Below, piece by piece: positions 20,230-31,153 of a stretch of 34,615 nt of DNA. The position numbers and the translations under genes are program-made. The stretch comes from Neoconidiobolus thromboides FSU 785. Its lineage: Eukaryota; Entomophthoromycota; Entomophthoromycetes; Entomophthorales; Neoconidiobolaceae. Position 1 is the first letter of the stretch. Every line of letters begins with the position of its first letter. The notes under the pieces were generated by a model. That model searched no databases. It had not been told where the DNA came from and worked only from the letters and a program-made list of their open reading frames with translations. The stretch spans positions 1 through 34,615 of the forward strand of contig MU626461.1 of assembly GCA_025603075.1 (NCBI GenBank). The letters run 5' to 3'.

Positions 20230-21962
20230 ATGAAAGAGAAGCGAGCAACAAGAAAGAAAGTGAAGAGCTCACAAAACACTGATTGGAGTAAAGTAAGGTA
20301 TCCTACATGTCCAACTAAAAGAAAGTAGAAATAATGACATAAACTCTAGTGCTTCGCATTATGTAGGCTACGTTGAAGATGGAGAATCCATCGAAGCCAT
20401 TATGAAAAAGTTCGAAGAGTTAGATCGACTAAAGGAAGAAGTAACTTCAAAAAAGAGCAAAGTCCAAGAGGGCGAAGATTCGGAGCCCGAGGTTTATGGA
20501 TTAGCAAATCTTTTTGAACCTGAACCAAAGGTTAAATCTATACCTTCTGAAATCAAGGTAAATAATTTACACTTCGTTTTATGAGCATATTCAGTTTTAG
20601 TAGGAAAACGTTGAGCTATCTCAGGAACAGCTAGAAGAACTATTTGTAAGGACCTCAGTATTTACTTTAGAATCCGCTGCAGAGCAACTAGATCCTTTAT
20701 CAGAATGGTGGCAAATACAAGATAGTGAGTATAACTCTGAAATAGATATGGATGAGTAAGCAGTTTTCGAGCATGACTAATAATAAGCTGACTTTTATAG
20801 TGATTATATGGACTATGGAGATGATGAATGGGAGGAAGAGATTAGCTCCAAAACCAAACGAAGTAAATCAAGTAAAGGTACAAGAGGAGGGGTTAAGGAT
20901 CGAAGCAAACAAAGGGAGCTTGTTATGAGGAGATATAAAGAGAATCAGTTACAAGACAGCTCAGGAAATATGCTAGCCATGTTAAAAAAAGTTCAGCTTA
21001 CAGATCCCTCCTTACCTACTTATGTAAAGATACCCCCAGCACCTATCCCGTTGTCTTGGGCTCGTCGTATCACCCCGTTGTTTAGGCCAAAGGAGGAAGC
21101 TAGAAAGTAAAATTTTTACTATGCGGTATTATAGTTATTAATAAGGCTTAGTTTTAAAATAGATATTTTAAATGAGTTTGATAAAATCAAAAAATTAGGT
21201 AATGAATTTCAGGCCATCCTTATGGATCCACCGCTTTTGTTAGATGATGAAGAAATGAGTTTCAATACCTCACAGAGTCACCGTAAACCAATAAGAATGA
21301 AAGAATTTGTAATAGTTACTTTAGTTTATTGAGTAAAATATCTCATTTATTTAAATTATAGAAAAAATTGAGGATCCCAGAAATAATTAAATGTGGGTTT
21401 TTAATGATATGGATAGAAAAACATCATTTGAGTGAAATATTGAAACAATGCATCGAAGGGTGGAAATTTCGATATGTTGAAAATGTAGCTTGGGTTCACT
21501 ATAATTTAGATAACACCATTCATAAAAAAGATTCTAAAATACCACCCAAACTTCAGGATGAAAATGGTACTAAAGGATATTTTAAATCCTCAAAAACAAC
21601 TTTACTTATTTTCCGTATTGGTGGTGATATTGATATAAGACATCAAAGATCTCCTGATGTTATTTTTGATCATACAAGGCCAAGTTTGGATGAAGGTAAC
21701 CAAAGAATTCATTTCCCTGCTTTTTTGTTTTTTAAGCTATGTTTATTTAGATCCTTTTAACATTTATAAAGCTTGTAATCATCAACCTAAATTTATTTAT
21801 GACCTGATTGAAACCTTATTGCCAATACCAGTAGGGCATAAACATAATCAATCCCCGTTTAGGTTTCTAGAACTTTGGGCTTCTCCCTCCAGGTTCAAGA
21901 CGGCTACTACTCCTTGGATTTCGATTGTTAATCAAGAGCAATCTGCTGAAGATATTGAATAA
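20230..21962 (+). CDS. MT-A70 family methyltransferase homologue, MTA9-type
   Basis: Seven exons (20230-20297, 20350-20557, 20604-20755, 20801-21106, 21152-21308, 21362-21695, 21751-21962) give 478 residues. Residues 1-240 are charged, with an acidic run (DDDYMDYGDDEWEEE) followed by a basic run (KTKRSKSSK, GVKDRSKQRE). The MT-A70 fold occupies about 245-465: AILMDPPLLL (270-273 DPPL), IPEIIKCGFLMIWIEKHHL, FRYVENVAWVHYN, a KSSKTTLLIFRIG strand, DIDIRHQRSPDVIFDH, KFIYDLIETLLP, FRFLELWA and TTPWISI. Active enzymes have DPPW; here the Trp is Leu, as in non-catalytic partners (EPPL in METTL14; motif lost in ciliate MTA9). The RHQRSPDVIFD block is most like MTA9, partner of MTA1 in the DNA N6-adenine methyltransferase complex. 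METTL14/Kar4 is the alternative. The first intron donor (GTATCC) is chosen for phase and is the least certain junction. Confidence 0.8.
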
Positions 21963-22588
21963 GTGATAATTCGTAAATTATAGAAAAAGATAAAAAGTTA
22001 GATAGGAAACACCTTTTTTAATTTTTATTTGAAGTTGTTAGAAATTATTCATAGAAAAATCATACTAAGTTATTTATGCAAATTAATAATATATGAAAAA
22101 GATTAATAACTAGATTGTAAATTTTTATTTTTTATAAAAATAGTATTAATAATAAATAAAGACGAAACAATTTGTAATAATTATTGTATCTTTTCGACCT
22201 GAATTTCATAAAAACCATTATATCATTATCTTGTTAAAACTGTTTGTGTTAATAACCATTTATAGTTCATATTAGTCATCTACTGAATTGATTTGAAATA
22301 TTTTCCATGTTTCACCCTTTGATTAAATTCATAAACTTTTTAACATTATATTTCCATATTATCTTATTTCCCTATTATACTATCGTTTCATATAATTCGT
22401 TTCATGCCTTTTTATTTTGATTAATTTATTTCAGTATTCAACATTCCATCTAATTTCAAAATCAAAACAAAACCTAAAAAAAATCCAAAATAATTTCGAA
22501 ATAGATTTACTTGACTTAAATATTCTTTTTTAATACTTTTACTTAACCATTTTGGTTACTTTATTAAGCATTGGTGCAGACAATAGGT
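21963..22588. other. Convergent intergenic region, no gene
   Basis: AT-rich sequence between the stops of the MTA9-like gene and RPL37. No coding similarity found; several AATAAA sequences near 22150 could act in 3' processing of the forward gene. Confidence 0.4.
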
Positions 22589-23186
22589 TTAAGCAGATTC
22601 GGCTTTAACTACTTGCTTTTTAGCAGCAGTACCTAAAAAAAACTGTCAAAAACATTTCCTTTATTAATAATGATGTTTTACCTTCACGGAATCCATTTCT
22701 GAAACGTTGGTAAACGGAACGGAGATGGCTCATACGGCCAGTACCGGTAGTCTTTCTACGTTTAGCTTTTTCGCTCCAGTTGACTAAATAAAAATCAATC
22801 TCCATCCTTAATTTCAATTCTGAATTAAATAACTTACATTTACGGATTTTAGCACTTGGGTAACCGCAAGAAGCACAAGTCTTCTTTTGGTTGTGGAAAG
22901 CACGATGTCCACAACGGCGGCAAATGGTGTGTGATTTAGTGTGACGTTTACCAAAACTAGAAGTACCCTTAGTCTGTACAATTCAATACATTTTTAGTTT
23001 ATTATTCCAGTAACAAAAATATTTTTATAATGTCTATCATAATAGAATCTGCTTCGTTTTATATCTTTATAAGTCCATTTGAATACTGATTCTCATAGTA
23101 TTTGAATACTTTTTTATATCGTTTAAAAGCCGGATTTTATTAAAGTTGACGATTCTTTTATATTGAGGTTAAATAAAACCTACCAT
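22589..23186 (-). CDS. RPL37: Cytosolic 60S ribosomal protein eL37
   Basis: Four exons in order 23184-23186, 22838-22973, 22682-22783, 22589-22632 give 94 residues. Exon 1 is the ATG alone, followed by a 210-base intron starting GTAGGT, the longest intron in the window. Exon 2 reads [20 protein letters not shown], with the C4 zinc site CRRC...CASC. Exon 3 contains [20 protein letters not shown] and exon 4 ends [14 protein letters not shown]. eL37 binds 5.8S/25S rRNA near the exit tunnel. The base composition is markedly richer in GC and frequent codons than neighbouring genes, as expected for a highly expressed protein. The ATG is assigned because a GTAGGT donor follows it directly and the family sequence begins MTKGT. 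A 39-codon upstream open frame sits just 5' of it. Confidence 0.93.
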
Positions 23187-23216
23187 TGTGATGGATGTAG
23201 TTTCGCTACTTTGTTA

Positions 23217-23336
23217 TTAACAATGTGGGAACAGAGAGATTTTATTCATAACCTTCTTAATCATTTTTTGTAAATTGGCTTTTTTGAAATTTGGATTTTG
23301 CTTCTGTAGGATATATAATTGTTTTAATTCGTTCAT
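23217..23336 (-). other. Upstream open reading frame 5' of RPL37 (39 codons)
   Basis: An ATG-initiated frame encoding a Lys/Asn/Leu-rich peptide (starting MNELKQLYILQKQ) ends 30 bases before the RPL37 ATG on the same strand. It may lie in the RPL37 leader, belong to a separate transcript, or be chance. The peptide is not recognised. Confidence 0.25.
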
Positions 23337-25653
23337 TTTAAATTTTTAGCAAATTAAATAGATTTTAAATTGTTTATCTTCAATTGTAATAAAATGTAAA
23401 ATTTTATATTATAATCAAAGTACTTTGGATTTCTTAAAATATGATATTATACCATTTAATAAGAATCAAATTACAATAATGAAATTTAATATAGATCGAC
23501 TTCCAACTTGTTGTAGATTTACTTATTACATTTAGTATTATGATAAACTCCTAACAAAATAAATTCGAAAGCATTTTTTAGTATTATATTGTCCATTTTT
23601 CATAAAAATAAAATTCCAAAAATCTGTAACTACAAGTTATAAATGCTTTCTACAATAACTTGTTAAATAGTAATATCTAGAACAAAAACCAAAGTTAATA
23701 TGTATAATTCTGGAACAACTGGAATACTTATCCTATTAGAAATACTGCTTGATAATATTTATAACACTATTGAAAGCTAGATAGACTACTACAATCTTTT
23801 CGAAAAGTTTATTTAAAACGAGAAATCATTGATCATTAATAAAACTGATTATGTTCTTATTCATCTTAGTATACACCACGTAATTAGTAATAATAGTAAA
23901 AATCATCACATATGCGAGAGAATGACCGTTTATTTATAGCTAAAGAGCATATTTATTAAATTGGATCAGGTTTAAAAATACTTATAAGGATAAAACTATG
24001 AAGCTTGTAAGAAAATAACATAAGCTATAAGAAATGCTATAATTTTTAGAAATAACTTCTAAACAACATTTATTAAGATTATACTCAAGAACTATTATAC
24101 TAAAACGCTTATTCATTATAGTAGAATACCGTAATTTAGTATGAGTTTAGTATATTCTTACCTCAAAGGACAGCATTTTATTCATAATCAAAAATAAAAT
24201 ATAATAATGTTAAGTGAGCTGTTTATTGGAACAAAAAGGAATCATCAAAAAGGCATGTGTTAAAGCTAAGACACTGTCAAGGAATTTACATCACATTTTA
24301 GATTTAAATAATGTACAGGGACTAGATATAATTTGCTTAAACTTTAAAAAAAATGTAAAATTAACAGCAAAGTAACTAACCTGAAAGTAGCTGGATATAT
24401 GTTTTGGTTTAACGTTATTACCTTAATGTTTATTAATATTAATAATAAAGTTAATACGGATATTAACATTTAAGTTATAATATTTAGATTAGATTAGATA
24501 GATTATTAATTTTTATTTTATTTTTGCTGTTGCTATAGCTATTTAAAAATATGACAAAAGGTGCTCTAATCTTATAATTTTTTTAAGATTAAATCCTTGG
24601 AGCAATGTTTATTGTGATAAAAAGGAGAAGAGAACCAGACCGTATTACTGACCCATTTACAGGGACCAAGTGATACAATTAGAAGTGAAAGTGTTTATAT
24701 CAAAAAAGTTTTTGTGAAGGATTATTTTACATTTTTTCAATTACCTTTTAAGTCTTAAATTAGAAATTCATATACATTTGTTATTTGATTTATTGAAAGT
24801 ATATCAAAATAGCAATAATAAACAAAGTGACTAACTTTAGGATTTATTAAATTCAGCTCATATGTGTTAAATGTTATTTAACCAAGTTTTTTATTTTAGT
24901 AAACTTTATAGATATTCAAATTAAAAAAACGAGATCTAAAGTAATATTTGATTAAATATATTTAAACTTATTAGTATTATAATATAACAACATGTCTTAT
25001 TTAAATAATTTAAGATAACAAAATAAAATAACAAGACGGAAATTGACATATTATAAATGCCTTAAGCCGCATATGGTATCATAAAATGGTATCATAAAGA
25101 AATTTGAAATTTTTATAAAAATTTATGTAACAAAAATTAATTTAACGCTAACTTTTAAACTTAAATTATATATTGAAGTTCTTAATCGAGAAAGTTGACA
25201 TAAATATACTTATTTTATGAGATGTTGTAATGTATAATTTGTGTCTTTTTGGAAACGAATATAGCTAACTATAAGGAAAAGTATCTAGTTTAAAAATGGA
25301 ATTTTAAATTTGATTTTAAAATCTTATTAGCTAATATTACTTTTGTAATAGAATATTAAATATCATAAACACCTAACAATATCATACTTTTTATTTAAAA
25401 GACTATAATGTTTTATTATCGACAATAAGCATTTTATTATTAATATTTCATTAATAATCAAATATTAAAATCGAATAAATAAACTTCATAATTAAAATCT
25501 CCACAAATTAAGTCAATTTACAAATTTCTAACCAAACTGTAAATCGAATAACTCAGGGATAAACATTAATGGGTTAGTTATAATCACAATCGAAAAATTT
25601 GTGTAGCTAAATTTTCTTCCCTAACTTCTATTTTCACTTTTCAATTTTTTAAA
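23337..25653. other. 2.3 kb AT-rich region with two unexplained short coding-like islands
   Basis: Mostly low-complexity AT-rich DNA. Two islands stand out. At about 24220-24375 (plus) a frame of about 50 codons is open, includes VQGLDIICLNFKKN, and shows mixed amino-acid content. At 24605-24760 a GC-richer segment reads KRRREPDRITDPFTG, then after a frame change SDTIRSESVYIKKVFVKDYF. Neither matches a family I know. They may be gene remnants. Confidence 0.35.
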
Positions 25654-26630
25654 ATGAATTTACTTCACGACAGTTATCTACTCAAAGGAGGCATACTTAC
25701 TATTGTCCTCCAGTTGTTTTTTTTCTTTATAGCTTATACATTTCAAATTGATTTACTTACCGATTTCGGTGGGTCTTCAAATTTTGTAATTTTGGCTATT
25801 TTATCTTATTTACAAACTAAACATCACCCATTGCGCTCAACAATTATAACTGCTTGTGTTATTGTTTGGGGTTTAAGATTAGGATGTAAGTTATATTATT
25901 TAATTATTTAAGTCTAATATTTATACGATACTTATTAATCCTTTTAGTCTTTTTATTCTACCGTATTGTTCATACAGGAAAAGATGATCGATTTGATACC
26001 ATGCGTTCAGACTTTAAAAGATTTTCAAAATTTTGGATAGCTCAAATGGTATGGGTTTATATAGTTTCCTTGCCTTGTGTCCTCACTAATGCTAAACTAT
26101 ATAAAAACCAAAGCAAGTTTGGTAATCCATTAGACATCATTGGATTAACTTTCTTCGTGGTTGGATTGTTAGTTGAAATTATAGCCGATTACCAACGTTT
26201 TCAATTTATTTTTCAACGACAAAGTAAATTACAAGTATTAAACTCAGGATTATGGTACTATTCCCGTCATCCCAATTACTTTGGTGAAATCATGTTATGG
26301 TGGGGTATTTTTATTATATCTTTATCCTCAAGCCCTTACTTCTATATCGGTATATTAAGTCCTATTTTAACTATGTTTTTGTTATTAAAACTAAGTGGTA
26401 TTCCAAAATCGGAACCTCAAAAAGATCAATTGATTCAGTCTAAGGGTACGGAAGAACAAAAGAAGGAATATGAGAATTATTTAAATAGAACTTCTCCATT
26501 GATCATGTTACCTCCTAGTGTGTACCAGAATATCCCATTGGATTTGAAGCAGAAGTTTTTTTTTGAATTGAAATCGTATAGATTTAATAGGGATAGTGAA
26601 CCTTTGCTCAATTCTCAACAAGGAGAGTGA
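25654..26630 (+). CDS. DUF1295 / steroid 5-alpha-reductase-fold membrane protein, copy 1
   Basis: Exons 25654-25885 and 25948-26630 give 304 residues. Six to seven hydrophobic segments span the protein, starting with GGILTIVLQLFFFFIAYTFQ. The family signature GLWYYSRHPNYFGEIMLWWG is present, with the His-Pro-Asn and Glu expected at the NADPH/lipid site of DUF1295 and related reductases or methyltransferases. TGKDDRFDTMR just after the intron is also conserved. Members are integral ER-type membrane enzymes thought to reduce lipid or steroid double bonds; the substrate is unknown here. The protein is clearly paralogous to the next gene over its whole length and has the same size. It is the only gene in the window ending in TGA. 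The C-terminal tail is hydrophilic and ends NSQQGE. Confidence 0.88.
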
Positions 26631-27113
26631 TGTTATTGGTATAATAAACTAGCATTTTAATTTTATATTAGTTTTCTTTAAATTTATAGTTAATAATAAC
26701 ATAATACTGTTTATTGAATCTAATAAGACGCATCAATGATTAATAATATAATAGTTACATTATAAAATATCATTGTTTTTGGTTTAATGTAAAATTTTGA
26801 TTATTTAATAATTATACAGTTTTTTTCTAATAAAACTCCACACTTCTTAACTAAACTTGAACTAATTCGGTTTTAGAGAAGCTATGACATCATTTTTAAA
26901 TTCAGCTTAATATTCAAGTCAAATTGAATCGAACTTCTGGCAACTTAAGATTAGCCAGTGTATAAAATTTAACGATCTTGACTTGGGAGTGTGTTTAAGA
27001 TCGAAAAAAGTCATATGCCTTTAAAACAAAAAAAGAATATAAAAAGACTATCAACCTAATCAATTATGTAAAAAAGAAATTATAATTTTAAATTAATAAT
27101 ATTAACAAACAAC
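26631..27113. other. Spacer between the tandem DUF1295 genes
   Basis: 483 bases, AT-rich, holding the promoter of the second copy. No residual duplicated coding sequence was recognised. Confidence 0.4.
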
Positions 27114-28028
27114 ATGATTTTACTTGAAAATACCAACTTAGCTTTAACAGCTATTATTACAATAGTTATGCAACTTATTTTCTTTTTTATTGCTTATGCT
27201 TTTCAATTTGATAAAGTGACCGACTTCGCTGGTTGTACTAATTTTATACTATTGGCTGTAGTTACTTTTTCTACTACTGAAGAATATAAGCCAAGATCTA
27301 TTGCTATTACTATATTAGTTATCTTATGGGGACTACGAATTGCGGGGTTTTTATTAAATCGAATCTTAAAAACTGGTAAAGATGATCGCTTTGATGAAAT
27401 GCGTGAGAATTTTTTTAAATTTTTAGGCTTCTGGGTATTTCAAATGATTTGGGTATTTATTGTATCTATACCATGTACACTAATCAATAGCCCAATTTAT
27501 TCAAAACAAGAAGATTTTGGTAATGCTTTAGATATCATTGGTATTATTTTATTTTGTATTGGACTTGTTATAGAAGCTATTGCCGATCAACAGAAGTTCA
27601 AATTTAATAATAATCGTAAGGATAGGTTAGATATAATGAATTCAGGTCTTTGGTATTATTCTAGACATCCCAATTATTTTGGTGAAATTGTATGTTGGTG
27701 GGGTATCTTTTTATTAAGTTTAGGTACCTTGGTTTATGCTAATGATCAATCCACTATATGGGCAGGTATTTTATCGCCTTTATTAACGATGTGTTTATTA
27801 TTATTTTTATCTGGTATTCCACAATCAGAGCCAGGGAAAGATAGAAAAATGTTGGAAAAGGGAAGTTCAGAACAAAAACAAGAATATTTCAAATATTTAA
27901 ATTCCACTTCTCCTGTTATCCCCTTACCACCTACTGTTTATTCAAATATTCCTATGTTTCTTAAACGTATTTTCTTTTTTGAATTTCCATTTTATAGGTT
28001 CAAAGAAGTTCAAACTCCATTAATTTAA
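27114..28028 (+). CDS. DUF1295 / steroid 5-alpha-reductase-fold membrane protein, copy 2 (intronless)
   Basis: One open frame of 304 residues, colinear with copy 1: ITIVMQLIFFFIAYAFQFD at the start, TGKDDRFDEMRENFFKFLGF, ALDIIGIILFCIGLVIEAIA, and GLWYYSRHPNYFGEIVCWWG as the NADPH/lipid-site motif. At the position of the copy 1 intron (after ...LRLG) it reads straight through LRIAGFL, so an intron was lost here or gained there. Substrate and reaction are not known; a membrane lipid or steroid reductase is the family expectation. It ends 137 bases from the stop of the convergent LYAR-type gene. The strong conservation of both copies suggests both are expressed and under selection. Confidence 0.88.
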   Translation: MILLENTNLALTAIITIVMQLIFFFIAYAFQFDKVTDFAGCTNFILLAVVTFSTTEEYKPRSIAITILVILWGLRIAGFLLNRILKTGKDDRFDEMRENFFKFLGFWVFQMIWVFIVSIPCTLINSPIYSKQEDFGNALDIIGIILFCIGLVIEAIADQQKFKFNNNRKDRLDIMNSGLWYYSRHPNYFGEIVCWWGIFLLSLGTLVYANDQSTIWAGILSPLLTMCLLLFLSGIPQSEPGKDRKMLEKGSSEQKQEYFKYLNSTSPVIPLPPTVYSNIPMFLKRIFFFEFPFYRFKEVQTPLI

Positions 28029-28165
28029 TAAGATGATTATATAATATTGTAATATAAATATTTTTTAAATAAATTTTATAAAAAAAATAAGAGTATAATA
28101 TTTAGATATCAATTAATAATTTTCTATATATTTTTTTCTATATTAATAAAACGGAGTTATAAAAC

Positions 28166-28981
28166 TTATTCTTTGGCAAAGGATAATTTATCTTCAAATA
28201 TTAGTTTTTGAACCTATATATAATATTTGTCAGATATATTAATTATACATAATATAAGCTTACCTCTTCTTTAATAGTTTTATCTATAAACTCATTTTCT
28301 AATTTTTTATTTTCTTTTTTAACTTTTTTCTCAACTTTAGAAATTAATTTTGATAATACTAAACTTTTTTTCTATAATAAAATAAATCAATTCTCATCCT
28401 CCCATTTAATTTCAATAGTATCCTTACCTTATCAATCACTTCTTTTAATACTTTAATAATAACTTCATTATCATCTAATTTACTTTTCTTTTCTTCTTTC
28501 TTAACTTCAGTTTCATTTTTACGTTTATTATTTGAGGCATCTTTAACTTCTTCTTTTATCTCATCATTAAAAGTAATTTTATTTCCTTTACTATGTCCAT
28601 TATTGTTCCCATTTCCCATATTTTTTCCATTTCCATTACCACCATGTCCATTATGGCTACCCTAAATTTAAAAAAGAGTATTAGCATTACATTCTACTCA
28701 TCAACCTCTCCTTCTTTCCCCTCACTTACTTTTTTATACAAAGCTTTTTGATATTTTTCAGCTTCAGAGATACATTGGGTATGTTGTTTATAATCATTAT
28801 TATAAAAATCAGTATTACAATCAATACAAGTAAAATTAGCTTGACGACAACGATAGGTATGAGGTTCGAGCTTTGGTTTTTTTAAGGTTTCTTGACAAGC
28901 ATTGCAAACTGATGGGAAGAATAAGGTTAGTATGAGTGATAAGAGTATATGAGAGGATTATATATTACCAAAGGAGACCAT
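28166..28981 (-). CDS. LYAR-type C2HC zinc-finger nucleolar protein
   Basis: Five exons in order 28969-28981, 28730-28908, 28428-28661, 28264-28371, 28166-28213 give 193 residues. The N-terminus MVSFVCNACQETLKKPKLEP starts two consecutive C2HC fingers: Cys6, Cys9, His21, Cys25 and Cys32, Cys35, His47, Cys50. The block CISEAEKYQKALYKK directly follows, the diagnostic arrangement of LYAR. A Gly/Asn/His-rich linker (about 65-90) and a Lys/Glu-rich region with predicted coiled or helical character follow, then a short conserved C-terminal helix. LYAR homologues (yeast relative YCR087C-A) act in the nucleolus in pre-rRNA processing and ribosome synthesis. The first exon codes four residues and one base. 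Confidence is high for the family; detailed function is inferred from homologues. Confidence 0.88.
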
Positions 28982-29224
28982 TTTTTTGAAGTAGAATCGG
29001 GAAATGAAAAAGAGAATTTGAATAATTTTGAGATTTAAATTAGAGTGGTTTCCAAATTAAAATTAGATTTCACAAGAATAAAAATTTGATAATAAAAATA
29101 AATCAAAAAAATATTAAAATCAAAATAAATTTATTATCATTATATCAATATAAATTCATTTATAAATAAACGAATAACTCTAAATTCAACCCCAAGAGTG
29201 TCCATTCCTATCATTTAATCTCTT

Positions 29225-30142
29225 TTAAGCATACATAGCTTCTTCTAGTTTCTTTACTTTTTCTTTATCCTCATTAGTCCCCAATGGCTTATTAGGAATA
29301 TCAGGTAAATCTAATCAAATCATCAATATTAGAACCACAGACCAACAATAAAGAATCCTTACCTAATTCTACCTTAATTTCCGTTTCTGGTTTGACTGGT
29401 ACTTCTGGTAAGCTTTGTTTAACTTCTTGTATGACTTGGTCTTCCAATTTTGATAATTCTGATAATAAATCATCATCATCAATAATACCCATATTTTCGC
29501 TTAACAAATTGGATATCTCCTACACAAAAGGTAATAATTATTAGTAAAAAAAAGTTGAAGTAAAAAAAGAGAGTTGATTAAGCTAATAGACTTACTTCTT
29601 GTGATTGAATTGCATCTTTGACATCATCCATTATCCTTTCTACTTCATGAATTGGCATTTCAGATTGTATTCTTATTAAAGCGTCTTTTCCAGCTTCTAA
29701 ACTTTGAAGTACTTTTACCTCTAATTGAGACATTTCTATATTATCAATCTAAAAATGGGATTAAGTGAATATAAAAATACGATATGAGTAATAGTAGGGC
29801 TTACCAGTGTTTTTAAATTAAGTAATGAGGCCGTGGAGTTTTCCAACATGTTGTCAAGGGTTTTTTTATATTTTAGTAATTGAATAGCTTTCACTTTGTC
29901 TTTTTTTTCCAATTCCGAACGGATTAACTTGCTTTGTAAACTGATTTTACTTTCTAACTAAAACAAACATTAATAAAAATATTAATATCCATTATTACAT
30001 ATTGTTTACTCAATTAATATATTATTTTTGAGCTTACATTTTTATTGAACTGCCTTAATTCTCTACATTTTCCTTTCATATCGATTAATGTAGTATCATT
30101 TTTATCGATCTTTATTGTATTTTTACTACCTAAATTGCCCAT
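29225..30142 (-). CDS. VPS20: ESCRT-III subunit Vps20/CHMP6
   Basis: Five exons in order 30038-30142, 29805-29957, 29596-29748, 29363-29519, 29225-29310 give 217 residues. It begins MGNLGSK, an N-myristoylation signal characteristic of Vps20/CHMP6 among Snf7-family proteins. The basic helical hairpin (KCRELRQFNKN, ALIRIQSEMPIHEVERIMDD) and acidic C-terminal half (IIDDDDLLSELSKLEDQ) follow the family pattern. SLPEVPVKP and DLPDIPNKP near the end match the LPxVP-type MIM2 motif that binds Vps4. Function: links ESCRT-II to Snf7 polymerisation on endosomes during multivesicular body formation. Each exon is short and introns have standard ends. It is transcribed away from TAF9 across a 189-base shared promoter region. 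Confidence 0.92.
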
Positions 30143-30331
30143 TTTATAAATTTAAATTAAAAATTAAAAGTTAGTTGAAAAAATAAAACTGGATTTTTAT
30201 CAAGTTAATTCTTTAGCCAATCAATTAAATATTATTTAGTTAAATTCAACCATTAAACCAATAGTTTCATTATTGTTTGTTTTATTTTCTATTTTATTTT
30301 ATTGAATTTTATTTTTATACGACATCACGCT
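30143..30331. promoter_or_regulatory. Bidirectional promoter region of VPS20 and TAF9
   Basis: Only 189 bases separate the two divergent start codons, so both core promoters are here. CCAAT pentamers occur near 30217 and 30258. Function is inferred from position. Confidence 0.5.
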
Positions 30332-31153
30332 ATGTCTTCCCCACCACCAAACAATCAAGATTTAACAGAAGCCAATGATTTGGTAGGGAAAAAACGCAAA
30401 TTATATGAACAACCTATTTATGATTCATTAAAACGAAAAGCGTTGCCTAGGAATGCACAATGTATTTCGGTAATACTAAAATCATTTGGTATAACGGATG
30501 TAGAACCTAATGTTATTTATCAACTTCAAGAATTTGCTCATCGTAAGTACTTTTCTTTATTTATAAAACAAAATCGATAAATTTTTGTTTTTAATCTATA
30601 AATACTAATACCAATTCTTTATCTTTTAGGTTATACTACGGACATTCTCTCAGATGCACAGGTTTTTAGTGAGCATTGTGGTCGTAGTACCATCAACAAA
30701 TCGGATATTGTAGAGTCCATTTCTTCCCGTCTCCATCACTCTTTCTCTGGTCCACCAAATCAAGAATTTTTACGAGAATTAGCTAACAAAACGAATAGTA
30801 AACCATTGCCTATTATTCATGAAAAATTTGGTACCCGATTACCAAAAGAAAAATATTGTTTAACAGCAACCAATTTTCAAATATTACCAGATGTTATAGG
30901 CGCAATTGGAAAGGAAAAGGAGGATAGAATGGGATATATGGCTGCAATGAAGGAAAAGGAAAAAGAGAAAGATATGGGGTTAGCGGATTTAGAAATGGTG
31001 GATAAAACAGTGAATGAAGTCATCGAACAACAGAACAGAAGTGAGAAAGAAAAGGAATTGGGGGAAGTAGTGGTCAAAAAAGAGGAAATGGAGAGGTTAC
31101 AGAGTGTTGAAGGGGTAGAGCATGAAGAAGATGTTTTTGAAGAGGTGGAATAA
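30332..31153 (+). CDS. TAF9: TFIID/SAGA histone-fold subunit TAF9
   Basis: Exons 30332-30542 and 30630-31153 give 244 residues. The H3-like histone fold runs from about residue 36: LPRNAQCISVILKSFGITDV, VIYQLQEFAHRYTTDIL, then VFSEHCGRSTINKSDI, which would pair with TAF6. The conserved region after the fold is also present: FSGPPNQEFLRELANKTN and TRLPKEKYCLTATNFQI. The last 80 residues are a Lys/Glu-rich helix specific to this lineage, ending in an acidic run. TAF9 is shared by TFIID and SAGA in RNA polymerase II transcription. The ATG at 30332 is chosen; extension to TTG at 30302 has no support. The intron splits the Arg codon before YTTD, inside the fold. Confidence 0.94.

Noticed and set aside
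20298-20349. GTAAGG donor at 20293 for intron 1 of the MTA9-like gene
   Set aside because: It fits the donor consensus better but leaves phases that break the frame with every nearby acceptor; GTATCC at 20298 keeps the frame and a 52-base intron.
22974-23183. Box C/D snoRNA inside the RPL37 intron
   Set aside because: Only partial C-box-like sequences were seen and no convincing C/D pair with terminal stem; not enough to call.
30877-31077. Minus-strand Ser/Phe-rich frame
   Set aside because: Antisense of the charged C-terminus of TAF9.
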